From NCBI GenBank assembly GCA_021018995.1, contig CM037595.1, forward strand, positions 95,430,491-95,494,490: a DNA stretch of 64,000 nucleotides. The letters are read 5' to 3'. This document shows positions 49,991 to 61,255 of the stretch, in pieces; position 1 is the stretch's first letter; every line of letters starts with the position of its first letter. This DNA comes from Chloranthus sessilifolius. Taxonomy: Eukaryota > Streptophyta > Magnoliopsida > Chloranthales > Chloranthaceae. The notes under the pieces are model-generated. The model saw only the letters and a list, made by a program, of their open reading frames with translations, ran no database searches and was not told the DNA's origin. The position numbers and the translations under genes were made by a program.

Positions 49991-50647
49991 ACTACTATCG
50001 AAAGATTCATGAATTGGAATTAACTCTAAGTTAGCCATGCATTTCATAGACCTATAATTAACATGTCCAAATCTATCATGTCATAAATTAGAAAGAGAGA
50101 CCAAGTAAGAAGAAGGAGAGATTTTATTGATTGAATAAGTTACATTGAGTTTGAACATGCCTCTCATGACATATCCTTTTCCAACAAATTCACCATTCTT
50201 GGATAAGATAAACTTATCTTATTCAAATACAAGTTTGAAACCATGTTTCATCAGTAAACCACCCGAAACGAGATTCTTACGGATATCGGGTACATGGAGC
50301 ACATCAGTAAGTGTAACGACTTTTCCGGATGTGAAATTTAATTTCACTTTTCCACGTCCTATGATCTTTGCTGTAGATGAGTTTTCCATAAAGAGATCTT
50401 GATCATCATCAGCTTTTTCATACATTCCAAACACGTCACGATTATTACACACATATTTTGTGGCACCAGTGTCGATCCACCATTCATTGATGTCACCGAT
50501 CAGATTGACTTTCGAAAGAACGGCTACAAAGTTATTTTTTACTTCCACTGCATTCGCTTGATTCTTCAACTTCTTGAAGATGCGACAATCCCGTTTGAAA
50601 TATTCGGGTTTCCCACAGTGGTAGCAACCACCATTCTTCTGTACCAT
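49991..50647 (-). pseudogene. Nucleocapsid zinc knuckle, protease and GAG-pre-integrase of copia
   Basis: From 50647 the frame gives a zinc knuckle [14 protein letters not shown] in which the His is Tyr. The protease follows with [12 protein letters not shown] (catalytic D-T-G at about 50470-50480) and a [16 protein letters not shown] strand. TAA at 50219-50221 and TGA at 50081-50083 interrupt it; the latter falls at the Trp of the LWHDRFGHV motif of the GAG-pre-integrase domain. Confidence 0.88.
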
Positions 50648-50695
50648 GGTCTTATTCTCCTTGGTGAATTTCTTACTCTCCTTAGAATAAGAATA

Positions 50696-51393
50696 TCATC
50701 TCTTCCTCTTCTTGGACGGTCCACTAACAACCTTAGACGCAACCAAGTTTGTTTTTGATGTCATATCAATGTGATCTTCTGTTTTATCCCTAACTCGGGA
50801 TTCTTCCTCAATACGTAAATAAAGGAGAAGATCTTTCATAGAAATCTTCTCATTATTACGCTTAAGGATTTTTCGGTAATCTTTCCATGATGGAGGCAAC
50901 TTGGCGATTACCGCACCAATCAGAAAATTCTCATCGAAATGAGAACCATTAGCAACCATATAATTAATAATAACTTGAAAGTCATGAACTTGGCTAAGAA
51001 TAGGTTTATCATCAACCATTGTAAAATTAAAAAATTGACTGATAATATAAGAATTATACCCTGCATCTTCAGTTTTGTATTTCTTCTTGAGTGCATCCCA
51101 GAGTTCCTTCGAAGTGTCATAGGTGCGGTAGACGTCAAACAAAGAATCCGACATTACATTCAAAATGTAGCCTTTGCAAGTATAGTCGTCGTCGTCCCAT
51201 TTCGCTTTTTACGACCTTCAGTGAGGGTGGATGATTCGGTAATAGTCGGACACGAAGTTGTGATGACGTATACAACTTTCAGTGTGGTTAACAGAAAATG
51301 CAATTTCTGTTGCCACCGTTTGAAATTTGAACCATCAAAACTGTCCAACTTGTGGATGTTGTTAGGCAGCGCTGGATGAATCTTATCATTCAA
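50696..51393 (-). pseudogene. gag: Gag of the copia element, broken
   Basis: Starts at ATG 51393 with a copia Gag N terminus (HKLDSFDGSNFKRWQQKLHF). A one-base slip in an A-run near 51210 shifts the frame, and the capsid continues from about 51205 to TGA 50696-50698 with ELWDALKKKY and PSWKDYRKILK, typical of the UBN2/Retrotran_gag_2 family. The TGA lies at a basic run shortly before the zinc knuckle. The frame beyond it is open into the protease part. Confidence 0.9.
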
Positions 51394-51421
51394 TAGAGCA
51401 GAAGTGAAGGACTGAATATGA

Positions 51422-51443
51422 GCTATAAATCTCGGTTTAAAAT
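51422..51443 (-). promoter_or_regulatory. Putative non-standard primer-binding site
   Basis: Directly after the 5' LTR on the minus strand the sequence is ATTTTAAACCGAGATTTATA. The initiator-Met site TGGTATCAGAGC is absent. The related copia derivative at 37625 has ATTTTTAACC at the same place, so the first ten bases are conserved in the family. Which tRNA it could pair with is not known to me. Confidence 0.45.
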
Positions 51444-52130
51444 TGTTAGAACAATATGTTCGGGTTGCAAAAGATCGAAATTAAAATATACGCTGATCCG
51501 GTTCAAGGCATGTTAAATATTGTTGTCTTTAAACTGAAATTTTCCCCTACCACTATGATCTAGTGGTCACCAATAGGTTACCGAAAAATTGGTTCCAGGA
51601 TACAATGAACCGACAGCGTATCCGTGTGATCAGATTTGGTGAATCTGATCACGCAACCAGAACACCAAAAAACTAAAGCGGAACTCTGAGAAGGAAAAAG
51701 CTTAAACTTGCGGAGAAGAAATTTGCGAAAATATACAGTGCACTAAAATGAGGGTCTTGGGGCCCTATTATAGATAAAACAGGTGTAACCGAACGGACAT
51801 ATCCGTTGCATATAACTAAACGGTCGGATAAGACATATCCGTTTAAAAAATAACTGAATGATTTAAAATTCAAATGGGCGGTTGCACACTTGTTCAAAAG
51901 TTTACGTGCTCGTGCCGTTAAAACTATTAAGCTCTGCTTTCGTGGCGTGTGTATATGTTGATGGGTTGCATAGCGATGGAAGCTACAAAATTCGGTGCCC
52001 CCTGGGTGAAGGCTACAAGCCTTGAGCCAAGACAATGATATATAAGCCAAACCCAAAAAAGAGTTTACACGATATGAAATAAATCCCAATTTCAAAAGCT
52101 TATTTTTTAAAACCTTTAAAATATCCAACA
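51444..52130 (-). repeat. 5' LTR of the copia element
   Basis: 687 bp. On the minus strand it starts TGTTGGATATTTTAAAGG and ends TTGTTCTAACA. Confidence 0.92.
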
Positions 52131-52135
52131 TATCC

Positions 52136-53713
52136 AATCTGGACAATTTCTTCATCCATCCCATGGCACCATGTGGCACCAAAGTAATGCCAAGTGCACA
52201 CAGAATTGATGACGTGCTCACTAACAGCCTGATTGCCAGGTTGTGTCTTGACTCTTAAGAGTATAAAAGCAAGTGACATCTTATTAAAGCTTAAAAAGAC
52301 GATTGGTTGTTGGAAACATCAATTTGAAAAGTAAAAGAGATTTTCAATATAATAATTATCGCTGCTAATTAACCCCAAACTATATGCCTTTAGCTTTGGA
52401 GATTGGTTTCATTCCGACCCAATAAACCCTGAAATGTGACTATTAATGCTCCTATTAGATCTAGAGATCTTGAAGCCACCTTACAAATTACATATATACG
52501 TTGTTTTAATCTTGGCGTATCAACCCAATAAATCGTGAAATGCGTCTATTAAAATTGGCATTCATAATTCACGGATCTAGAAGCCTACCTAATTATAAAT
52601 ATAATTTTACTAACATTCACATGACAGGACATTGAGTATTAGTATCATACATAGATGAATGTATATGCATTATATGTATATTGGTAAACAATGGTTAGCA
52701 TATCATTCTTATGAGATTAAAGCATATTAGTATGGCACAAAACATAACTCAAATCCATCATAGTTGAGTTTAGAAAGTTGGTCGTAGGTTCTTTATAATA
52801 TAATATAAACTACTCAAAGGATATCATGTTCCTATCTCTTTTATGAATAAAAATAGCACAAAACTTTCATATTCTCCTCTAAGCTATCTAAATGATTCCA
52901 AGCGATGAAAAACATAATTAATAGAGTTTCGAAATAGATCCACAAGAAAAGAAAATAATTAAAATAAAATCTATCATAGAGAAGAGGAAAACAAATATAA
53001 TTTATGACTAGGGTTAGTCATTTTATTATTTTCATATTAATATAACAAAATATACACGAATTCATTTTATTAGCCTGTCGATACGCGATCGAAAGTATCC
53101 TACGCGACGGGATCTGAGAAGAATGAGATGGATGGATGGGTACCCACCTCTTGAAGCATGATTGACAGATCGACGATAGAAATCGGTGTCCACGCGATGG
53201 CTCGTCCACGATTCGCCTTCTTCTTCCTCCTCGATTTCGACAAGAAAAAACAACCCACAATGGTTCTTGTGGAAGAACACACAATATTTTTACAGAAGGG
53301 TGGGTGGAGAAGGCTAGGATTTCTAAAAATGAAAAGATTAGGCAATTTGGTGTTAAGCTGTCACACCAAATAAGGGTGTATAAATTTGGTGTTAAGTTGT
53401 CACACCAAATAAGGGTGTATAAATTTGGTGTTAAGCTGTCACACCAAATAAGGGTCTATAGGTTTTTACTTCATGGTCCAAAATGAAGGTTTAAAGCCTC
53501 TGTACCTTTAATCTACAACTCAAGCCTTTTACCAGCAAGTCATCACATAACTTGTGTCAAATAAATACAGTTTTAAATATAAAAGCTTTTAAAAATCAAA
53601 ACATATACTTTCTCAACTAAGGTAGGTTCCGATGTGGAGCACTACCACCAAGGATGGTGCAAAGCATATCTACCATCACAATATTTAGTGCGCTAAAAAT
53701 CGGGCCGTTACAC
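52136..53713 (+). mobile_element. Repeat DNA including a truncated long LTR
   Basis: The right edge reads AAAAATCGGGCCGTTACA (to 53713), the same type of 3' end as the solo LTR at 29954 (GGGCTGTCACA). The 39-bp tandem repeat and GTGCAAAGCAT phrase lie just before. No start, PBS or target duplication found; the left limit is not defined and probably lies near 53000. Frames at 53018-53373 on both strands have no known domain. Confidence 0.35.
53344..53461. repeat. 39-bp unit repeated three times
   Basis: GGTGTTAAG(C/T)TGTCACACC plus AAATAAGGGTGTATAAATTT, three near-identical units. The period is a multiple of three, which gives a repeated peptide in the frame 53304-53486, but no gene is indicated. 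Confidence 0.92.
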
Positions 53714-54082
53714 CCAGGACTACGGGTTCTAAGTTCTAACCCACGGCGGAGGGATGGATTAAGGATGGATTAAAATTAGTTGGGGTCTATGTGGCATCCA
53801 TTTGAGGAATGGAATTCTACGGCAACTTGCCTAAGGATTATCAAGGGCCACCCAAATTTTTTGGGTATGATTCAGTGCATATTCATCACCTAAAATGTGG
53901 TAAAAGGGGAAAAAATTCAATGCATTAGGATATATTGGCGGTACCCAAACTTTAACCATACTTTTAACCAACATAAAAACTTTTATTTTCGGATTAATTT
54001 TTATAGATCAAATGCCACATGGCACATGATCCCAAAACGGGTGTTATTTTGAAATCGCGTGTCACATGGCATATAATTTAAT
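53714..54082. other. Intergenic, target site of the MULE
   Basis: No gene seen. TATAATTTAAT at 54072-54082 is the left copy of the MULE target duplication. Confidence 0.6.
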
Positions 54083-54170
54083 GAAATTTACCTAATCGGC
54101 CCTGTCAGATACACCTTTTACATTAGAGGCCCTGTAGTTTCACCTTTACCCAAACCGACCAGCTCCAAAC
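54083..54170 (+). repeat. Left terminal inverted repeat of the MULE
   Basis: Contains CGGCCCTGTCAGATACACC and TTTCACCTTTACCCAAACCG, mirrored at the right end. Confidence 0.9.
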
Positions 54171-54591
54171 CTAGCCGACCCTAAGGAGAGTAAAAAGTCT
54201 AAATTACCCCCTTCTATGACTTTTTTTAACCCACAAAGCATCCTCTTCTTCCTCATTTTAATCTGCTAAAAAGTTAGAGGTGGGTCAGGTCACAGGTGAC
54301 GACATCTTCTTCCTTAGTCTAATTTGCTCCGATCTGCTATTTCGAAGAAGAAAACAGAGGCTTGGGAGAAGAAGCCGTGCATTTCTCCGTTGTGACAAGA
54401 AGACCCTGCAGTTTGCCCTTGAGACGCGAGGTATCTTACATAAACCCTATTTTCAGTTTATTAGGGTCTCTTAATGGGGCAATATAAGAAATAATTTAAC
54501 TTTATTGGTCCACATTTTCAGTTTGTTAGGATCTTCTATTCGTGCAGTAAAAGAAAGTCTTTGTATCCTTAGATCATTTTTTGAAAAGTAT

Positions 54592-54855
54592 ATATCGATT
54601 GCAAATATAATCGTCATCGACTTTATATACAGTCAATATCTATTGCAAATATAACCGTTATCGACTCTATATTTAATCGATAACGATTGTCTATATATAT
54701 TGTCTATAAAGTCGATGACGATTATATATACAATCGATATCGATTGTATATAGAGTCAATGACGATTATATTTGCAATCGATATCGATTGTATATACATA
54801 CGATATCGATTGTATATATAATCGGTATCGATTGTATATATAATCGATATCGACT
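54592..54855. repeat. MULE palindrome array 1 (upstream of the transposase)
   Basis: About twelve units of the form ARTCG-N4-CGAYT plus eight AT-rich bases, nearly all exactly 22 bp (for example AATCGATATCGATT followed by GTATATAC). It lies between the left end and the transposase ATG at 54920. Confidence 0.95.
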
Positions 54856-54919
54856 CACAATCGTCCTTTCTTTTTTGTTTCATCAGTCTTATGATCCCTT
54901 CCTTCTCATTCTTAAATAG

Positions 54920-57654
54920 ATGATGACGGACGTGAGGATTCCTCTTCTTTATCACTATGATGGCCTTCTTGTAAACGATGATGGCTTGTATGAAGGTGGC
55001 CGGAGGAGGGTTATTAACATTTCGACAAGTATTTCTTATGAATAATTCATGAGGCGAATGTTTGTTGTCAATTTTGCGAGGGCGAATGAAACAGTTTCCA
55101 CAAAGTTTCATATGAAGATAGTGAATACCCCTGTGGTTGTCGACATTTTGGACGCTGATGATTTGGCTACCCTATTTACGTTTTATAGATTCGGGGTGGA
55201 CGTCATAAAGGTATTCATCATTAAGGAACCTCATCCTTCCGAGTCGAAGCTGAACAAGTAGATCTTGGCGGGACTGAATTTCAGCCATATAAATTTGAGG
55301 ATGAAACTGTATACGATACCGTCCTGTTAGGCGATGATAGCGATATTACGGTGAACATGACTGCCAGGAAAGTAACTTTTGATTTAAACGATGCTCCGAT
55401 TGAATCGTATGATGACCCACTAAAATACATGCATGAGTCACAACAATGTAGTCAATGGTTAGATTACACTTCAAAACGGGTTGTGGATACCGACGATTTC
55501 AGTCATATCTTCCCCGGTGGATGGACAACTTGGTTTACTCACGAATTATGTTCTACCATACCATCGATGAGAATTACCGAAGAAACTCAATCCCATGTCC
55601 ATACACATGGGCACCCCTTCAGTGAAGGGCCTAGTCAATCACACCATTATCGATTCGGTGAAGGATCTAGTCAATCACATCAGAACTCCTTTGGTGAAGG
55701 ATCTAGTCAACCACCTGAGAACACCGCTAGTGAATGGCGTAGTCATCCTCAACCCACTAATGAAGATACCTTAGAAGAAGATTATGAAAGCGAACCGGAT
55801 GGATTTATAAAAGAGGATCCGAAAATTTTTGTGAGAGATATTGATAATCCCCTAGTAGACGAAGATTACGAAGTGTCAAAGACATCGGGCGACTCCTTCG
55901 ATGAAGAGGTGGAAACTAAATATCGAAATTAGACGTTTAAAGTTGGAGAGATCTTTCGAGACAAATAAACATTTCAAAGAGCATTGAAAGAGAGCGCGAT
56001 GGAGAAAAACTTTTAAATTCGACCTGTGAAAACCGCTAGTTATCGAGTGACAGTCAGATGCTACGAACCCGATTGTTCGTAGCGAATATATGCGTCTAAA
56101 TTGACTAGGCTCAATTCTTTCCAAATCAAGACATTCAATAGTACTCACACATGCGGGGCTGCTAAGATCGGACCGCACGATCACCGTAATCTAATAATCT
56201 CCTTCGTAGCCAACTATGTACGGGATAAACTTATGAAAGAATTCAACTATACACCAGCGTCGATAATGTTTGATATTGCAAAAGCTTATAATGTACAAAT
56301 CTCATATGCAAAGGCTTGGAGGGGAAAAGAATTTGTCCTTAATGATAATAGAGGTAGTTGGGAAGGATAATTTGTGAATCTACCGGCCTACATGAAGGAG
56401 ATGGAGAGGGTAGATCCTAATGTACAAGCATCCTTTCAACTTACACTTGACGGTAAGTTTCAATTTTTTTTTTAGAGTTTTGTCTCGTGCATCGGAAGCT
56501 ACCGCAATACACTTTATCGCATATTGCTTGTAGACGACACACACCTATGAGAATGTTTCGAAGGGATCCTACTTATCGCCTCGGCACAAGACGGTAATGG
56601 TCATATATTACCGTTAGCATTTGTCGTCGTCGAGTTAGAAGAAGAGGATACGTGGATATGGTTTCTTGAACGGGTAGGTACGTTTGCGATTGGTGGGTTT
56701 AACGAAGATTTCATTTTTATCACTTATAGGTCGAAGGATTTAATAAATGCGGTGAAATATATCTTCCCTAACGCATATGACAACTACTGCATGCGACATT
56801 TGACACAAAATTTGGCACACAAGTATCCCAAGAATAATGTGAAGGGTCTATGGTGGAAAGCTGCGCGTGCATATTCAGTAGAGATATTTAATTATTTTAT
56901 GAACGAAATGAAGAAAGATCCTGCTGATCCTTGGGTCGTACATTATATTTCAAAAATAGACCCGAAGTATTGGGCACGCACACATATGGAAGGAAGGCAG
57001 TACGATTCTCTGACTACCAATAATGTCAAAAGCTTAAACAGCGTATTAAAGATAGCTCGAGAGAGACCAATTATCAACTTAATCAGAACTACTAGAGAGA
57101 AAGTAGCCGATTATTTTCAAAAGCGCAGACAGATATCTGAGAAATGGACCACCCTCCTCTACCCGAAGGCAGACGAGCATATGAAGAAGGTGTTGCAATG
57201 GGTTGGTAGAAAGAGAGCTCAACCATACGGGCGCGATTAATTCCAAATCAACTCCGAAAATTGCATTCATCACGTCGACTTAGAACACAAGATGTGTAGT
57301 TGCCGCCGTTGGCATATTCATGGCTTGCCTTGCTCCCATGCCGCGGCGGCCATTAATCGAAGAAGTTATGACTACCATAACTTCTGTGAGAAGTAGTTTT
57401 TCATCGCTTGCTTTAGACAAACATACGACGAGCAATGGCTTCTCACTCTCGATAAAAGCCAATGGGAGTTCCAAGCATAGCAACTCCCTGAAAATATGAA
57501 AGTGAGACCACCCTATACTTACTGAAAGCAAGCCGACCGTCCGAGGAAGAGAAGGATAAGGTCTAAGGGTGAGATTAGGACCCTACAATGTAGTAGGTAT
57601 AGTGAATATGGCCCCAATCGCAGGAGTTGCACGGCAGTGGGACCGATGGGTTGA
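54920..57654 (+). pseudogene. MURA-type transposase of the MULE, decayed
   Basis: Would cut and reinsert the element at its inverted ends. Reading starts at ATG 54920 (MMTDVRIPLLYHYDG). Stops include TAA 55043-55045, TAG 55930-55932 and TAA 55966-55968, with a frameshift near 55258. Later parts stay in one frame. In order: an acidic Ser/Gln-rich region, a MuDR DNA-binding domain (VGEIFRDK, about 55938-56160), the MULE catalytic domain (first Asp in LLVDDTHL, IASAQDGNGHILPLAF, CMRHLTQNLAHKYP, about 56500-57050), a SWIM zinc finger (C-S-C...C-S-H, 57294-57340) and a degenerate zinc knuckle (second Cys is Tyr). The second catalytic Asp (usually SDR) reads TYR, and the Glu of the ESLN motif reads KSLN. 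About a dozen stops; not functional. Confidence 0.9.
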
Positions 57655-57801
57655 TAGTGTATATTTTTAATAAAGATAGATGGAATACAAATGAGAATAT
57701 ATATTTACTCAGAAATTCAGAATCTAGATTTTTTTGATTTGTAATAGTTGTAATTTTACTGTACAGTTACACAGAAACATGCAACCAAGAATGTACAAAT
57801 G

Positions 57802-58055
57802 AGCCGTCAGCGACTGTATATATAGTCGTTGCCGATTACTTATAGAGTCGTCATTGACTATATAAATAATCGATAGCGACTCTATACAGAGTCGCCATCG
57901 ACTTTCTATAAAGTCGATATCAATTTATTTTAGAATCGATATCGATTATTAATATAGTTGATAACGACTCGAAATAAAGTCGATAGCGACTCTATATAGT
58001 CGTTATCGATTATTTATATAGTCGATGACGACTATATATAAAGTCGATAATGACT
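57802..58055. repeat. MULE palindrome array 2 (between the two genes)
   Basis: Twelve units between the transposase stop and the end of the Ulp1 gene; one unit is 20 bp, the others 22 bp. The fixed letters are (A/G)TCG and CGA(C/T) eight apart, the centre N4 varies (ATAT, TTGC, GCCA and so on). Confidence 0.95.
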
Positions 58056-58174
58056 GCTATTTCTAAATTATAATCACTGCTACTTAAAAATGTTTCAATT
58101 ATATTAAAAATATTTCATTTATAAAAAATGTGTCATTTACATTTACAAAATATTTCATTTATATTATAACAACA

Positions 58175-58474
58175 CTACTGCTGCGCCTCCTCTTTGTCGT
58201 CCTCCTCCAGTTTTCCTCCCCCATCGTCGGTGTATGTAGCCAGTGTATGGCCAATTTCTGCCCTAATCTTATCCATATCTGATTGCGCAAAGTCAAATTT
58301 CTTTCCCGACATAAAGTACTCCACATACTTCACCACAAACACCCCACAATCACTCGAATTGGTCAGTTGGGAAAGGGCTTTGACCTGGCAGTCATTAGAT
58401 GACTAAAGATAGGTCTGCGTGTTCAATGCAGTAGAGTCACCGTACGAATATAAAACCGTAGGAAGGTATTGGGT
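58175..58474 (-). pseudogene. Exon 7: C48 peptidase C terminus with catalytic Cys
   Basis: Begins after TTTTGAAACAG (acceptor) and ends with TAG 58175-58177. It contains QVKALSQLTNSSDCGVFVVK, the Gln/Cys region of Ulp1 peptidases, and an acidic tail. One in-frame TAG near 58405 interrupts it. Confidence 0.88.
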
Positions 58475-58548
58475 CTGTTTCAAAATAGAAGAATGTCAAA
58501 TATGCTAAGCTAACAATGATAAAAGATATGCTAAGCAAAATATCTTAC

Positions 58549-58689
58549 CAGCGTTTTTAATTGGGTCAGATATTTTTCCTTAGAGGGCCTATTAAATATA
58601 GCGTCGACGACCATTATCGATCGTTCGACTACCTTCACGATCGCAAGCGCCCAGTGTAATGGTTGTTGTGAATGAATTGACATAAATAT
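58549..58689 (-). pseudogene. Exon 6: catalytic His and Asp part
   Basis: Flanked by TTTTTTGTAG acceptor and GTAAGA donor. Encodes HSQQPLHWALAIV and MVVDAIFNRPS; 47 codons, no stop. Neighbour introns are 65 and 74 bp and hold no palindrome array. Confidence 0.88.
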
Positions 58690-58754
58690 CTACAAAAAAG
58701 CAATATAATCTCAAAGGGTATGATAGAAAAATTATAAAGAGGTTAGAAGCATAC

Positions 58755-59039
58755 TGTACTGCACTCGTGAGCCCACAGATTCCGAAACTGATTGAAGAAG
58801 AAAATTTTCATCAGCTTCTTGCCTTGGCTCTGTTCTTGTTTATAGGCAGCCCATCGTTTAATTTGACTCTCGAATGATTCTTCATATAATTTTTCAGCGA
58901 CAAGGAACTTGTTGAAATCGTTTAGTTCAAAGCCCATATACGTCAGAGTGGTAGGGCCCATAAGGAAGCTTTTGTTCTTTATATCAGGATGAATATCGTC
59001 ATCAATTACTTTCAAGTGTCTCAGGTAGGCACCCATAAT
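58755..59039 (-). pseudogene. Exon 5 of the Ulp1-like gene
   Basis: 95 codons, open, beginning IMGAYLRHLKVID after a GGTTTCAG acceptor and ending at a GTATGC donor. It encodes a mixed helical stretch between the start of the peptidase and the catalytic His. Confidence 0.85.
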
Positions 59040-59065
59040 CTGAAACCAAAGCAGTTAGAGTTAAA

Positions 59066-59290
59066 TAATCAGTATCGACTCATTTTATAGTCGATGACGA
59101 CTATAAAAATAATCGTTATAGACTTTACAATGAATTGATATCGATTATATATATAATCGCCATCGACTATACAATGAATCGATACCGATTCATTGTAAAG
59201 TCGAAAACGATTATATAAGTCATCGTCATCGATTATAAAATGAATCGATACCGATTCATTGTAGAGTCGATAACGACTCTATTTCGAGTC
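59066..59290. repeat. MULE palindrome array 3 (intron 4 of the Ulp1-like gene)
   Basis: About ten 22-bp units, all within the intron 59040-59343. Spacer bases such as CATTGTAA differ from those of other arrays while the pitch is the same. Confidence 0.95.
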
Positions 59291-59343
59291 ATCGAGAGCT
59301 TTAAATTATCTATTTGTGCCTACAATAGCTTTACTTTACTTAC

Positions 59344-59457
59344 AAAATTATCCATGTACTGCGTACCCGCCAAACATCTGAAAGATTGCACTTTCAGCGT
59401 ATAGTTACCGACGGTGCTTATATAGTCGCCGCATAAATAAAGGCCAACGTAACTAAT
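59344..59457 (-). pseudogene. Exon 4: start of the C48 peptidase
   Basis: 38 codons encoding SYVGLYLCGDYISTVGN and AGTQYMDNF, then donor GTAAGT. The acceptor (ACGAAG) is weak, so the 5' limit is less sure. Confidence 0.75.
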
Positions 59458-59530
59458 CTTCGTAATACATTTATAAATTTATAATAATAAAGTGAAAGAT
59501 TCAGGCTTGTTCCTGGGAAGAATAACTTAC

Positions 59531-59971
59531 TCGTCCTCCTTCTTAGGCTTGTTCCATCTCTAGCAAGTATTTCTGCTCCGCTGTCGGCACAACAGTAGCA
59601 TCATCAGCCGTAGACCTAGGCTCAGCGGTAGCATTAGTCACCGGTCCTGGCTTAGCAGTTTTTATTTCAATGGCCTTCTCGGTTATAGGCTTTTTTACCG
59701 TCGCTACCCTTCATTGTGTCCTAGGTTTGACAGCAGCTGTTTTGATGAGTTTCTCTTGCCTAGGTCTTAAGCGAGGGTCAATTTGTTGGTGAGGCAATTG
59801 GGAAGAGGTTTGCTCTTCACCAGCTGGACCCTTATCGGTTTGAGTCTCAGGCTGCTCGTCAGCAGTTGCCGTCACCTCACCCGTGGGAGGATCCTAATGC
59901 AGGGGAGCTGATGGTTCCTCATCAACCGTTGTGTCGCACACTTTCGATATCAGCTCCTCAATACCGCCATC
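59531..59971 (-). pseudogene. Exon 3: acidic and Pro-rich linker
   Basis: Starts DGGIEELISKVCDTTVDEE after a TTCAG acceptor; ends at donor GTAAGT. Three in-frame stops. Low complexity, typical of a linker between DUF1985 and the peptidase. Confidence 0.75.
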
Positions 59972-60012
59972 CTGAACATCGAAATAATGGTGCAAAATAT
60001 TTTAAAAAATCC

Positions 60013-60220
60013 AAATCGATTTTACATTTAATCGTTATCGACTGTATATATAGTCGATAATGATTCAATATACAGTCGTTATCGACTGTATATATAGTCG
60101 ATAACGATTAAATATACAGTCGTTATTGATTGTACATATAATCGATATCGACTCTATAGAAAGTCGATAGCGATTGTAAATGTAATCGTTATAGATTCTA
60201 TGTACAGTCGATATCAATTT
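60013..60220. repeat. MULE palindrome array 4 (intron 2)
   Basis: Nine to ten units at 22 bp within the intron 59972-60265, for example AGTCGTTATCGACT plus GTATATAT twice. Confidence 0.95.
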
Positions 60221-60265
60221 ATGTTAACAAATCTGAACACATAAATACCACGTTTCAACACATAC

Positions 60266-60851
60266 CTTAGGTCTCGCCTCCAATAAATTTTCAAGAAGTT
60301 CTTTTATATTCCTGCCCTTCGACCAGCAGGTTGTAGTGATTCAACTTCTGCAATTCTGCATCCCTTGATTTCAGCCGCTCATTCAAGGAGTTGCATAGTT
60401 TCTCTATGGAAGCGCAACGTTTTGCCAGGACCTTATTCTCTCCTTCCAAATCGTTCACTCTTTGGGTGAGCTTCAAGTTCTCCAGCGTCAAATCGTCGAC
60501 CCTCCTCAACAACGACTCATTGGAGGTCGACGGTTCAGCTGGGCTCCCTTTCGCAGCTAGGCTCTCCTTCGTGGCCCCCCTAGTTTTCGGCCGCTCTACA
60601 CCTGCATGGATGGGGCCCTTTTTCGAGGACGGTTCTTCATCCGACGTCGATTGGTCATCCCATTCTTCCTCATTAATATTCTCGATCGGAATGTAATTTC
60701 TCTTCTTCTTCGATCGCATCTCTTCCACAGCTTTCTTGACTGGTTCATGAGGCTCTTTCCTCTTCCCCCCAAAGACATTTTTAACCCATAAATATTCTTT
60801 TAAGACGGATATCTCTAATTCGAAGCCAACAGGTACGAGGGGAGCGCGAAC
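60266..60851 (-). pseudogene. Exon 2: coiled coil
   Basis: Starts VRAPLVPVGFELEIS after a CTTTTAAAAG acceptor. A basic patch (RSKKKRNYIP), an acidic Ser/Asp patch, and a heptad-rich stretch (LTLENLKLTQRVNDLEGENK to LKSRDAELQKLNHY) follow. One slip near 60310 shifts the last part; in the other frame the exon ends LLENLLEARPK at donor GTATGT. Confidence 0.82.
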
Positions 60852-60931
60852 CTTTTAAAAGAAAAGAAAACACGATAAATAACAGACTAAATTGATCATA
60901 TATTCCAAATTCAAAGTATCAACTATTTAAT

Positions 60932-61206
60932 AAATCACTATCGATTCTGTAATGAATCGATACCGACTATTTAATAAATTGTTATCGATTCTGTACTGCA
61001 TTGTTATCGATTACTTAATGAATTGGTATCGACTACTTAGTAAGTCGTTATCGATTCGGTAATAAATCGTTATCGACTTATTAAATAGTCGTTATCATTT
61101 TGTAACATCATCGCTATCGATTACTTAATGAATCGGTATCGACTACTTAGTAAGTTGTTATCGATTCTATAATGAATCGATAAATTATTTTTTGAATCGG
61201 CATCGG
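60932..61206. repeat. MULE palindrome array 5 (intron 1)
   Basis: Twelve or so units at 22 bp inside the intron 60852-61255. Spacers are of the type ACTTAATG/ATTCTGTAATG. Confidence 0.95.
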
Positions 61207-61255
61207 GTCTCTCTACTCCTTTTATTTGAATTATTTAATTTAATAGACCTCATAC

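Larger units (their letters stand above)
46122..52130 (-). mobile_element. Complete, decayed Ty1/copia retrotransposon
   Basis: The LTRs are at 46122-46820 and 51444-52130 (699 and 687 bp). They start TGTTGGATATT and end TTGTTCTAACA on the minus strand. TATCC is duplicated exactly (46117-46121 and 52131-52135). Between them on the minus strand the order Gag, zinc knuckle, protease, integrase, reverse transcriptase, RNase H is copia-type. The polypurine tract AGTGGGGGAT precedes the 3' LTR. At least five in-frame stops and three frameshifts make it inactive. The clade is not assigned. The base run after the 5' LTR does not match the usual initiator-Met PBS. Confidence 0.93.

Noticed and set aside
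48772..51379. Plus-strand frames of 85-146 codons (for example 50939-51379)
   Set aside because: They are antisense to the copia gag-pol on the minus strand, where domains are clear.
58194..58406. Plus-strand 70-codon frame with Ser-rich start
   Set aside because: Antisense to the C48 peptidase exon containing DCGVFVVKYVEYF.
60391..60791. Plus-strand frames of 101 and 61 codons
   Set aside because: Antisense to the coiled-coil exon of the Ulp1-like gene.
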